Below, piece by piece: positions 36,422 to 44,240 of a DNA stretch of 64,000 bases. Made by a program: the position numbers and the translations under genes. This stretch comes from Erysipelotrichaceae bacterium. GTDB taxonomy: Bacteria; Bacillota_I; Bacilli_A; Erysipelotrichales; Erysipelotrichaceae. Position 1 is the stretch's first letter. The number at the start of each line of letters is the position of its first letter. Below the pieces are notes generated by a model. The model did no database searches, had not been told where the DNA came from, and worked only from the letters and a program-made list of their open reading frames with translations. The DNA lies in assembly GCA_030694975.1 (NCBI GenBank), contig JAUYTU010000010.1, positions 1 to 64,000 of the forward strand. Direction: 5' to 3'.

Positions 36422-37096
36422 CTACCACGAATGTCTATTCATTATTCTATTTATAACAAACCATTCCGAATCGTCTCTATCCTCAATCTTCGGAGCATAT
36501 TCTTTACCAACTGTTGACACAATTAGTTTTGCTCCAAGCTGATTACAACATGTTTGAATGAGTTTCTTCTTATCTTGAAGATCTATCCACTCGGTATCAT
36601 GAAGTAAATGTGAATTATTCAAAACAAAACTTACTTTGTGATTTAGTATTCTCTCAAAAGACTGAATGCTATCAACCATTTTTTCTATTGTATTTGTGAG
36701 GTTTCGATAAGAATTCAACACATAAACAACACTAAAACTCTCGTATTCAATGTTCATCGCATTTACAATTTTTAACCCAGCAATTGAACCGGCGAGATCA
36801 ACGATGATTGCTTCATCATCCGCAACCTTGAAACTTCCGGTGTTTATCATCGGTAAATCACTGTTTAACGCTTCAATATTGTACGAACCCGTAACCTTTA
36901 TGCCATCAGCATTAAGCTGATGAACATACTCCCTGCTCCTGTAATAAGGATTGATCACATCCAAATCAATGATTGTCACATGATCATTAATGGCTCTGTA
37001 AAAATAAGCCAGTTGTAAAGTTAGTTCACTTTTCCCACATCCGGCTTCTCCAACCAAAATTATCTTGTTTCCAAGTAAATCGAGAAATGAATGCAT
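36422..37096 (-). CDS. P-loop NTPase of unknown function in the oxidoreductase operon
   Basis: A 224-residue cytosolic protein with Walker A GEAGCGKSE near residue 17, TIIDLDVINPYYRSRE near 42 (Walker A'/switch-like region reminiscent of MinD/CooC-type SIMIBI proteins) and IIVDLAGSIAG as a Walker B-like strand near 95. It overlaps the HMG-CoA-lyase-like gene by one base and precedes the ferredoxin subunit. It might help assemble or activate a metalloenzyme or load a cofactor, by analogy with CooC; that is speculation. Confidence 0.7.
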   Translation of the reverse strand: MHSFLDLLGNKIILVGEAGCGKSELTLQLAYFYRAINDHVTIIDLDVINPYYRSREYVHQLNADGIKVTGSYNIEALNSDLPMINTGSFKVADDEAIIVDLAGSIAGLKIVNAMNIEYESFSVVYVLNSYRNLTNTIEKMVDSIQSFERILNHKVSFVLNNSHLLHDTEWIDLQDKKKLIQTCCNQLGAKLIVSTVGKEYAPKIEDRDDSEWFVINRIMNRHSW

Positions 37097-37992
37097 TATC
37101 CTAATTTACAAACTGCTGCCATATGACTATTGATTGGAGCTTTGACATATTCTCTAATATATTCAACTGCCTTCATTAATTCTGACTCATCGATATTATG
37201 TTGAACACCAATGGAATTGCACAAATTTACCAGATCTTCGGTTGCGACATTACCGGCAGCTCCTGGAGCAAACGGACAACCACCCAAACCACCAGCGCTT
37301 GTTTCAAATTTATAGAAACCTAGTTCCATGGCGGTATAAATGTTAAGCAATCCCATTCCGCGAGTATCGTGAATATGAATCGAAATAAACTCTAGCGGTA
37401 TTTCCTTTGCTACCTCACCCAAAACTGATTTAACTAAAACCGGATTCGCACTTCCTATAGTATCTGCTATCGAAATCTCAATACAACCTAAGGCAATTGC
37501 TCTTTTTATCATGTTAATGATTTTAAGCACTTTAATTTCTTCATTAAATGGACACCCGAAACTTGTTGCCAACGCCAATCTAAATTGGACATTTTTTACC
37601 TTGTACATAATTTCTTCAAGATCTTGAAATGATTCTTCCGTAGTTCTATTAACATTCGCCTTGTTATGCGCCTCACTAACAGAAATAACATAGGTAACTT
37701 GATCAATGCCTGCTAATGCACCTTCCAAAACTCCCTGCGAATTGGGAACTAATCCGACCAATAAAGCCTCTGGATTCGTTTGTCGGATTTTTTTCGTCAC
37801 TTCAACAGCATCTGTCATTTGTGGTATCCATTTTGGATTTACAAATGAAGTCATTTCAATTTTGCGACTACCAGCAATAATTAACTGTTGAATAATTGCA
37901 ATTTTGTGATCAAATTCAATATAGTCCTTAACATTTTGAAACCCATCCCTTGGGCATACATCCATAATTTCGATTACTTTAGGCAAACTCAT
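37096..37992 (-). CDS. HMG-CoA-lyase-like enzyme (DRE-TIM family)
   Basis: A 298-residue TIM-barrel lyase. CPRDGFQNVKDYI near residue 13 is the family's metal-binding start, HIHDTRGMG near 205 gives the metal His pair, and GGLGGCPFAPGAAGNVATED near 235 carries the catalytic Cys of HMG-CoA lyases. Such enzymes split a 3-hydroxy-acyl-CoA to acetyl-CoA and a keto acid. Neighbouring a CoA-transferase and a 2-oxoacid oxidoreductase, the substrate may be HMG-CoA or a related branched thioester such as citramalyl-CoA. Confidence 0.83.
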   Translation of the reverse strand: MSLPKVIEIMDVCPRDGFQNVKDYIEFDHKIAIIQQLIIAGSRKIEMTSFVNPKWIPQMTDAVEVTKKIRQTNPEALLVGLVPNSQGVLEGALAGIDQVTYVISVSEAHNKANVNRTTEESFQDLEEIMYKVKNVQFRLALATSFGCPFNEEIKVLKIINMIKRAIALGCIEISIADTIGSANPVLVKSVLGEVAKEIPLEFISIHIHDTRGMGLLNIYTAMELGFYKFETSAGGLGGCPFAPGAAGNVATEDLVNLCNSIGVQHNIDESELMKAVEYIREYVKAPINSHMAAVCKLG

Positions 37993-38013
37993 ACTTCATC
38001 CTCCTTTTGAAGG

Positions 38014-38051
38014 AACAGTCCGCAAAGAATATAAATGTTTTGCGGACTGTT
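38014..38051 (-). other. Perfect 13-bp intercistronic stem-loop
   Basis: AACAGTCCGCAAA / TTTGCGGACTGTT around a 12-base loop, between the CoA-transferase and lyase genes. No U-run follows, so it is probably a processing or stability element rather than a full terminator. Confidence 0.55.
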
Positions 38052-38060
38052 AATTCATTA

Positions 38061-39260
38061 CTAAATTGCTCCTCTTTCCTTAAGCTTCTCAATTTCTTCT
38101 TTTGATAAATTTAAATAATCGCCATATACTTCCTCATTGTGCTCGCCTAGGCATGGAGCAGCATCACGAATGGTCGGATTTGTCTCTGACATCTTCACAT
38201 GACAGCCGGTCAATTTGGTTTTTCCGGCTACCTTATGATCAATATCTACAAACATTTCGCGGGCATTGGCAATGTGATCGTCTTCTACAACCTGTTTAAG
38301 ATTGTAAATCGGAGCACTTGGCACACCTTTTTCAAGAAGGCAACTTACGATTTCATCGGCACTTAACTGCGATGACCACTTTTCGATTTCAGACTTGAGC
38401 TGAACATGATTTTCTTTTCGACATTTAACATCCTGATATAACGGATGATTGATTAAATCTTCCCTATCCATTACTTGAGCAAGAATCCTGTACAACTTTT
38501 CATTCGCAGCCCCGATTACTACTTCACCTTCAAGAGTTTTGAAAGTGTCATATGGATACGTCGATTCATAGCGATTTCCGATACGTTCAGGAATTTTCCC
38601 TTCAGTAATATAGATTTGAGTGATTATTTCCATACTAGCCACAACTGAATCTACCAAAGCAACATCCACCTTCTGACCGATACCGGTATTTTTTTGATGG
38701 TGTAAGGCGGAGAGAATTCCAATAGTGAGCGATAATCCACCTAATACATCTCCCATAGCCGTCCCTGTTCGTGTTGGTCCCGTTTCCGGAAATCCAGTCG
38801 TTGACATTAGTCCACCCATTGCTTGAGCGATGATATCATAACCAGGCCGTTGAGAATACGGTCCATAATGACCAAATCCGGAAACACAGGCGTAAATAAT
38901 TTTAGGATTAACTTCTTTTAAAACATCATAACCTAACCCAAGCTTTTCCATGGTTCCCGGCCGATAATTTTCAACTACAACATCGGCTTTTCGAACTAGC
39001 TCAAGAAACATTTCCTTAGCATCTGGATTTTTTAAGTTCATCGTAACACCTTTTTTGTTACGATTCATATTCATGTAGTACATGCTTTCGCCATTTTTAT
39101 ACGGCCCATAGGATCGGGTATCATCTCCGCCATCTGGGTTTTCGATTTTTATAACACTTGCTCCCATATCGGCAAGCATCATCGTAGAAAATGGCCCGGC
39201 AAGCACTCTAGTCAAGTCTAAAACTAGCACATCACTAAGGGCACCTTTATATTGTTCCAT
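38061..39260 (-). CDS. Class III CoA-transferase (CaiB/BaiF family)
   Basis: A 399-residue enzyme. The start LVLDLTRVLAGPFSTMMLADMGA and IKIENPDGGDDTRSYGP are family hallmarks, and the catalytic Asp is in TAMGDVLGGLS near residue 170. It moves CoA between carboxylic acids, here probably onto the acid imported by the adjacent CitMHS transporter. The ATG after AGGAGGTTATT is chosen over an ATG 9 codons upstream. The gene begins 20 bases after the transporter stop. Confidence 0.87.
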   Translation of the reverse strand: MEQYKGALSDVLVLDLTRVLAGPFSTMMLADMGASVIKIENPDGGDDTRSYGPYKNGESMYYMNMNRNKKGVTMNLKNPDAKEMFLELVRKADVVVENYRPGTMEKLGLGYDVLKEVNPKIIYACVSGFGHYGPYSQRPGYDIIAQAMGGLMSTTGFPETGPTRTGTAMGDVLGGLSLTIGILSALHHQKNTGIGQKVDVALVDSVVASMEIITQIYITEGKIPERIGNRYESTYPYDTFKTLEGEVVIGAANEKLYRILAQVMDREDLINHPLYQDVKCRKENHVQLKSEIEKWSSQLSADEIVSCLLEKGVPSAPIYNLKQVVEDDHIANAREMFVDIDHKVAGKTKLTGCHVKMSETNPTIRDAAPCLGEHNEEVYGDYLNLSKEEIEKLKERGAI

Positions 39261-39279
39261 AATAACCTCCTTTAAATGT

Positions 39280-40599
39280 CTATGCAATTCCCATCAATAT
39301 AGCAACAGACAGTAGGACAGCCGTTACTAATAAGAAATATTTAAGCGAGAATTTAATGTGATCCTTTAATTCAACACCAGCCAAGCCGATTGCCAAGAAA
39401 GTTGTCGGAATTACCGGACTAATAATAACCCCCACGTTTTCACCAATCAACATAGCAATACCAACATTTGGCAAGTGAACACCGAGCGAATTGGAAACTT
39501 CTCCAATTACAGGCAATAATGAGTAGTAGTATAAGTCAGGACTAATTACAATACCGACTGCAGATCCAAACAAACCAATCATTCTATGAACTTGCGGTAA
39601 TAAGAAATTTGGTAATCCCGAAATAACAAGATCTGCCAATGCCTTTGTCATTCCAGCTTCTTTAAAAACTCCCAAGAAAATCCCGGCAGCTAGAAATGTT
39701 GCGGCAGTACCGATAGCGGTAGCAGCATGAGCAGATATACGTGCAGATTGCTCTTTCAAGCCTGGATAGTTAATAACTAACGCTAACGCTGTACCAACCA
39801 TAAAGACTAAATGTTGAGGAAATTTCGTCTTAATTAAAACAAAGATGATAAGTGCTGTTAACAGCATATTAACGATAAGCAATCTTGGACGTTTTAGCGA
39901 GTCAACATCCAAATTATTCTCTGTTTTCTCAGTAACAATTTCATTGAAAAAATTCGCACCAAACTCTTTTGTAATACGTTTTTTATCTCTTAAACCAAAG
40001 AATACAGCTAGACCGATTGCCAAGCCAAGACCGACGATTTGAAGCGGAATTATCTTTAACCAAATATCTTGAGCTGTAATTTCAAACCCTAAATTTGTAA
40101 GTGAAGTTGCTGTTCTAACAACTGTACCACCCCATGGAACCATATTAAATACACCAGTAGTTACACCGATTACTGCCAACATCGCCAAGATGTTTAACTT
40201 CAACCTCTTGAAAATTGGCAACATTGCTGGAATAGTTATAAGATAGGTCGTTGCTGTTGCACCATCCAGTTGTGCAACCAATGCGATAAGAACAGTTGCA
40301 ACGTAAATCAAAACCGGACTTTTACCAGCTATTTTTACAAGCTGATTTACAAGTTTATCAAACAAGCCGGCATCACTCATGACACCAAAATAGATAATCG
40401 AGAAAATAAATAGCACAGCGTTGGTAGTAGTTGTGCCTACTCCAGCTTTGAGCCACTCCATAAGCGTTTCAATAGGTGTACCTAACAATAATGCTGCAAT
40501 AATTGGTAGAATTGCAAAAGCTGCAACTGGAGCTAGTTTATTCTTCAATAATAAATATATCATCGAGAATATGAGTAATAACGAAATGATTACTAACAC
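39280..40599 (-). CDS. CitMHS-family carboxylate transporter
   Basis: A 439-residue membrane protein with about 12 segments. Features such as LVAQLDGATATTYLITIPAMLPI, VFNMVPWGGTVVRTATSL and a C-terminal SPDLYYYSLLPVI match CitMHS citrate-metal:proton symporters. It is the first gene of the catabolic operon, so its substrate is probably the carboxylate degraded by the downstream enzymes. AGGAGGAAAG precedes the ATG. Confidence 0.82.
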   Translation of the reverse strand: MLVIISLLLIFSMIYLLLKNKLAPVAAFAILPIIAALLLGTPIETLMEWLKAGVGTTTTNAVLFIFSIIYFGVMSDAGLFDKLVNQLVKIAGKSPVLIYVATVLIALVAQLDGATATTYLITIPAMLPIFKRLKLNILAMLAVIGVTTGVFNMVPWGGTVVRTATSLTNLGFEITAQDIWLKIIPLQIVGLGLAIGLAVFFGLRDKKRITKEFGANFFNEIVTEKTENNLDVDSLKRPRLLIVNMLLTALIIFVLIKTKFPQHLVFMVGTALALVINYPGLKEQSARISAHAATAIGTAATFLAAGIFLGVFKEAGMTKALADLVISGLPNFLLPQVHRMIGLFGSAVGIVISPDLYYYSLLPVIGEVSNSLGVHLPNVGIAMLIGENVGVIISPVIPTTFLAIGLAGVELKDHIKFSLKYFLLVTAVLLSVAILMGIA

Positions 40600-40682
40600 G
40601 GTCTTTCCTCCTATTTAAATTTTATGTTGTAACTTGTTCTGACTGCGCACATCAAATCAAGAAGAAACACAGACCTTGTCGT

Positions 40683-40694
40683 CTTGTCGACAAG
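40683..40694. promoter_or_regulatory. FadR/FCD-type palindromic operator
   Basis: CTTGTCGACAAG is a perfect 12-bp palindrome that fits the FCD-GntR pattern T.GT...AC.A. It lies about 13 bases downstream of the -10 box, near the expected transcript start, where a repressor would block initiation. Confidence 0.65.
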
Positions 40695-40707
40695 TAGCCT
40701 TAAGATT

Positions 40708-40735
40708 ATTATATACGATTTATTAGCACTGTCAA
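40708..40735 (-). promoter_or_regulatory. Promoter of the CitMHS-CoA-transferase-oxidoreductase operon
   Basis: TTGACA (40735-40730), a 16-base spacer and TATAAT (40713-40708), both boxes matching the consensus. Confidence 0.8.
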
Positions 40736-40741
40736 CAAGAA

Positions 40742-40948
40742 ATGTAAGCGGTTAACTTTCTCTTCAATACTGTAGTTGATTGTTTCGCTTTAATAAATCT
40801 AAATTGCAAACTTCAAACAAAAGGAAGTCACTGTCAAAACTGAAAAGTGCTTCCTATGAATGAATTTTAACATATACTGAACAACCTTCCCTCTTGAATT
40901 TTGACAATAAAAAAGAACGTTGAAGCTCAATTTGTATGTACTATTTCT
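40742..40948. other. Intergenic AT-rich stretch
   Basis: Between the catabolic operon promoter and the small membrane protein gene I see no supported gene and no strong hairpin with a U-run; only AT-rich sequence. Confidence 0.4.
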
Positions 40949-41224
40949 TTAATTAGCAAAATATACAGTCAACCACATCAGCAAGTAAGTAGCTAAAATA
41001 ACTCCAGTAAAAATTGACATGATGATCATTGCCAAACCGATCCATCCGGATGTATCTTGGGAAGCAATTACCCAGAAAAATACCAAAAACAGTAAAATAA
41101 GTGCTAAAGCAAGAAAGAACCCAAAACGATACCCGAAACGTGTATATTTTTTTAGTAATGTGATGATAGCGAAGTAAGCGACACCGATTAATACCGGCCA
41201 AATATAGATATATAAGCTTTCCAT
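40949..41224 (-). CDS. Small membrane protein, paralogue of the one at 46.2 kb
   Basis: A 91-residue protein with three hydrophobic segments, beginning MESLYIYIWPVLIGVAYF. It shares YIWPV.IG.AYFAIITLLKKYTR with the 98-residue protein upstream of the PTS operon. The family is unknown to me. The ATG follows GGGAGG. The 5' region carries an AGAAGAA/TTCTTCT hairpin also present before the paralogue. Confidence 0.68.
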   Translation of the reverse strand: MESLYIYIWPVLIGVAYFAIITLLKKYTRFGYRFGFFLALALILLFLVFFWVIASQDTSGWIGLAMIIMSIFTGVILATYLLMWLTVYFAN

Positions 41225-41357
41225 AAAACCTCCCACGAGAAGAATTTTCTTCTGATGAAAATATATCATATTCACAAATTCGGCTCAATTATATTAATCT
41301 AAAAATTGGCTTTTTTCACAAATAATGACTTAATCTATACTTTAAGTATCGAATGTT

Positions 41358-41391
41358 CATAAATAAAAAGCATGGTAATGAACCATGCTTT
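41358..41391 (-). terminator. PTS operon terminator
   Basis: AAAGCATGGT / ACCATGCTTT, a 10-bp perfect stem with a 5-base loop and a U-rich tail on the minus strand. Confidence 0.8.
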
Positions 41392-41416
41392 GAATATACG
41401 AAATTCTATTGATTTA

Positions 41417-42703
41417 TTACGGAATCAATCTTGCGATTGAACCTTGAATGATTGCCCACAAGGAGAAGTCATTTCCACCGAAGATAACGATCCAATCAGC
41501 AACGGTCGTTCTTAAGAATGGAATTGAGAATCCAAGCAACAGAACCATCACAACACCGGCAACCGCCGATCCAATGATAGCACCACGACGTCCACCGGTA
41601 GCATTACCGATGATCGCTGCCGTACCTACTTCAAAGAAACAGGTAATGGTTAACGGCGCTAATACATATGGGAAGAATCCAGTGATCGCAAACAATACGA
41701 TAGCAATGGTTGATGTAATCATCGAAACGACGAAACCAATGATCAATGCATTGGGAGCGTACGGGAACAATAATGGGCAATCCAGTGCCGGTATAGCATC
41801 CGGAATCAAGCGCTCTTGAATACCGGTGAAAGCAGGAACGATTTCAGCGATCATCATACGGACACCCACTAGCATAACAGTCAAACCAGCCCCGAAGGTA
41901 ATACCTTGAATCAATAAGTAGTTAAACACTTTCGATGGTCCGGCAATATTAAATATTTCAAATGCATTTTGACCGGAAACGGTAACAACAATCATCATAA
42001 CCGTATAAACCAAAACGATAACGATTGAAGATGTTATGGAAATTTCTTTTAAGAATGACAGTGATTTCGGGAAAGGAAGATCTTCTGTCGATTTTGATTT
42101 ATCCCCAAACCATTTGCCCAAATATCCAGAAATCAATGATAGTCCGATTGTCGGATGTCCTAGTGTGAATGAATCATCACCGGTAACTTGCTTAACAAAC
42201 GGCCGGATAAGATTTGGAAAAACGATCATATACAACGCTGTAAATATAGTTGCTACGACAACAAGCGTGACTCCGGATAACCCAGCATCTACACCGGCTG
42301 CAACGAAGATAAACGGGAACCAGTACAACATGTGACCGGTCAAGAAGACAGATTTCCATTTGGTAAAGCGTGCTACCAACAAGTTAATGGCAAACGCAGA
42401 TACCATGGCGATACCGATCGCAGATCCATATTCGACCATAAAAGCGCTAGCGCCCATGGATTGAATCGGTTCACCGCTTGGTGCATTGAAGATACCGAAT
42501 GCTCCCATCAGTGGCAAAATCGAACCAATGATGATATCGACACCTTTTTGAAGAATAACGACACCGACCGTTGTTTTCAACGTACCGGAGAGTACTTCAC
42601 TGAAGCGTTTCTTTTGCAAAACTAAGCCAAAGAAAGCAATCAATGATAAGAAGATGGGTGCACTACCGAAGATTTCATTAATAATAAAATCTAGAACTGC
42701 CAT
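41417..42703 (-). CDS. PTS EIIC permease, ascorbate (SgaT/UlaA) type
   Basis: A 428-residue membrane permease with about 10-11 segments. Family-like stretches are LSGTLKTTVGVVILQKGVDIIIGSI near residue 35 and the C-terminal FFEVGTAAIIGNATGGRRGA. It is the sugar channel for the EIIA and EIIB proteins encoded upstream. The actual sugar may differ from ascorbate because no ula catabolic genes follow; a SIS-domain isomerase is present instead. The last 500 bases recur as a relic at 32.2-32.7 kb. Confidence 0.85.
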   Translation of the reverse strand: MAVLDFIINEIFGSAPIFLSLIAFFGLVLQKKRFSEVLSGTLKTTVGVVILQKGVDIIIGSILPLMGAFGIFNAPSGEPIQSMGASAFMVEYGSAIGIAMVSAFAINLLVARFTKWKSVFLTGHMLYWFPFIFVAAGVDAGLSGVTLVVVATIFTALYMIVFPNLIRPFVKQVTGDDSFTLGHPTIGLSLISGYLGKWFGDKSKSTEDLPFPKSLSFLKEISITSSIVIVLVYTVMMIVVTVSGQNAFEIFNIAGPSKVFNYLLIQGITFGAGLTVMLVGVRMMIAEIVPAFTGIQERLIPDAIPALDCPLLFPYAPNALIIGFVVSMITSTIAIVLFAITGFFPYVLAPLTITCFFEVGTAAIIGNATGGRRGAIIGSAVAGVVMVLLLGFSIPFLRTTVADWIVIFGGNDFSLWAIIQGSIARLIP

Positions 42704-42751
42704 ATTTTTTCCTCCTTTTGAATATCAGCAGGGATTACCCTGATGTTTCCT

Positions 42752-43483
42752 TTACAAACTGCTAATTCTGTTTTTGTACAACTCGAAATAATCCGCATTC
42801 AGCCGATCCCCTTCCGGCTTATTTGAACTTGTCCAAATCGGCGGTTCAATCCCATGTTGCCATAAGATTTCAACAACTCTTGCTACGATTGACTGTAAGA
42901 TGGTCAGACCCAATACAGTGGAAGTAGCCGCAAATTTCTGCTCTAGTCCCTCAATGGACATACAGGCATCTCCATAGTGAACTTTTAAATCAATAACAAC
43001 ATCCGCAACATCTTTCAAAAACTTACCACTGCTATGACGTGACGAAACATGTTGATTAAAGTCGGTGTCTGTCAAAGCGATAACAGTCATACCCAAAGCT
43101 TTCGCCGCTAAGGCCATATCGACCACTGAGCCATTTCGGCCAGAAACCGAAACAATAATCATGGCATCATTGTTTGATACATTCTCAAGTTCCAAATAAG
43201 TTTTAGCAAAACCTTCCATCCGTTCAAACACTGAAGATAGTTTGGCGATGGGAGTAATGGATAAATGTGGAAGCAATAACGGATTCACCGGGACCAACCC
43301 ACCGGAACGGTAGAACATTTCCATCGCAAACATCTGACAGTGACCACTGCCAAAGACATGGATAAGACCCTGATTTTCGATTGCCTTGGCTAAGATCTCC
43401 GCTGCCTGATTCATCGAAATTTCCTCTTGCTCCAAGGTCAAATCGAGCTGACGTTGTACTTCGCCAAAATAGTTTCGGATCAT
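42752..43483 (-). CDS. SIS-domain phosphosugar-binding protein
   Basis: A 243-residue protein with the sugar isomerase fold: LIHVFGSGHCQMFAMEMFYRSGG near residue 40 and IIVSVSGRNGSVVDMA near 105, where Ser/Gly residues hold the phosphate. It may isomerise or deaminate the PTS product, or act in its hydrolysis. It lies between EIIB (adjacent, one shared base) and EIIC, an uncommon place for a catabolic enzyme, and so probably acts on the phosphorylated import. Confidence 0.8.
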   Translation of the reverse strand: MIRNYFGEVQRQLDLTLEQEEISMNQAAEILAKAIENQGLIHVFGSGHCQMFAMEMFYRSGGLVPVNPLLLPHLSITPIAKLSSVFERMEGFAKTYLELENVSNNDAMIIVSVSGRNGSVVDMALAAKALGMTVIALTDTDFNQHVSSRHSSGKFLKDVADVVIDLKVHYGDACMSIEGLEQKFAATSTVLGLTILQSIVARVVEILWQHGIEPPIWTSSNKPEGDRLNADYFELYKNRISSL

Positions 43484-43779
43484 TACTTTTGTCCCTGATG
43501 ATCCGCCATGTACTGAAGAACTTTGGCTTCAATTTCGACTTTATCCACAAAACTGTTAATTACGATCACCGGACACTTAGCTCTTGAACCGATCGTTTCT
43601 GCCAACTCCCGTGAAGTAAAGATGACATCACAAGCCGTAGACGTCGACGTTGCTACATCACCGGCAAAAACCGTGGCTTCAATGTTGTTTTTTCGAAAGG
43701 CTTGATCCAACTTCATTTTCAATAAGGTAGAGGAACCGACCCCAAATCCACATACCGCCTGGACTCTCAATTCTTTCAT
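43483..43779 (-). CDS. PTS EIIB component
   Basis: A 98-residue phosphocarrier. The phosphorylated Cys is in VCGFGVGSSTLLKM at residue 10. The length and motif match the lactose/ascorbate-type EIIB fold. The start MKELRVQAV follows AAAGGGTGATG; an ATG 9 codons earlier falls in the EIIA end region. Passes phosphate from EIIA to the sugar at EIIC. Confidence 0.87.
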   Translation of the reverse strand: MKELRVQAVCGFGVGSSTLLKMKLDQAFRKNNIEATVFAGDVATSTSTACDVIFTSRELAETIGSRAKCPVIVINSFVDKVEIEAKVLQYMADHQGQK

Positions 43780-43792
43780 ATCATCACCCTTT

Positions 43793-44239
43793 CTATGTTT
43801 TATCACTTAAACTGTTCAATAGTTCAAACAGTTCTTGTTCATTGCTCACATGCATGATTTGCTTTTGCGCTTCGGTGTCTGATAATAAATTGGCTACTTG
43901 CATTAATACTTCCATATGTTGATGTGATCCGGTAGCACACAAGCCAAACAACATCGAAACCGGATCATTATGACTGTTAAACACGACCGGATGATGACAA
44001 ATCATTAAGGCTATATCATCCCTAATGACCGACTCATCGGGTTTCGCGTGGGCGATAGCGACTCCAGGAGCAATGACGAAGTAAGGACCAAATTCTTTAT
44101 AACTGGCGATCATATTTTCAACATACTCCGGTTTAACGCTTTTCGATTCAACCATAATGCGCCCAATCGCCCGCAATGCCGTGTCTGCATCCATTCTTTC
44201 TTTACTGATCTTTAAGTTCTCTATTTTAATGAATGCCAT
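43793..44239 (-). CDS. PTS EIIA component (fructose/mannitol/ascorbate type)
   Basis: A 148-residue EIIA_2 domain protein. The phosphorylated His is in VAIAHAKPDE near residue 68. Accepts phosphate from HPr and hands it to EIIB. The chosen ATG (MAFIKIENL) follows GGAGGGGTAAT; a longer start would overlap the regulator's last codons. A related EIIA domain is fused to the upstream regulator. Confidence 0.87.
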   Translation of the reverse strand: MAFIKIENLKISKERMDADTALRAIGRIMVESKSVKPEYVENMIASYKEFGPYFVIAPGVAIAHAKPDESVIRDDIALMICHHPVVFNSHNDPVSMLFGLCATGSHQHMEVLMQVANLLSDTEAQKQIMHVSNEQELFELLNSLSDKT

Positions 44240-44240
44240 A

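Noticed and set aside
40953-41288. 111-codon frame overlapping the small membrane protein gene
   Set aside because: It is an alternative frame of the 91-residue gene; the paralogue at 46.2 kb conserves only the other frame.
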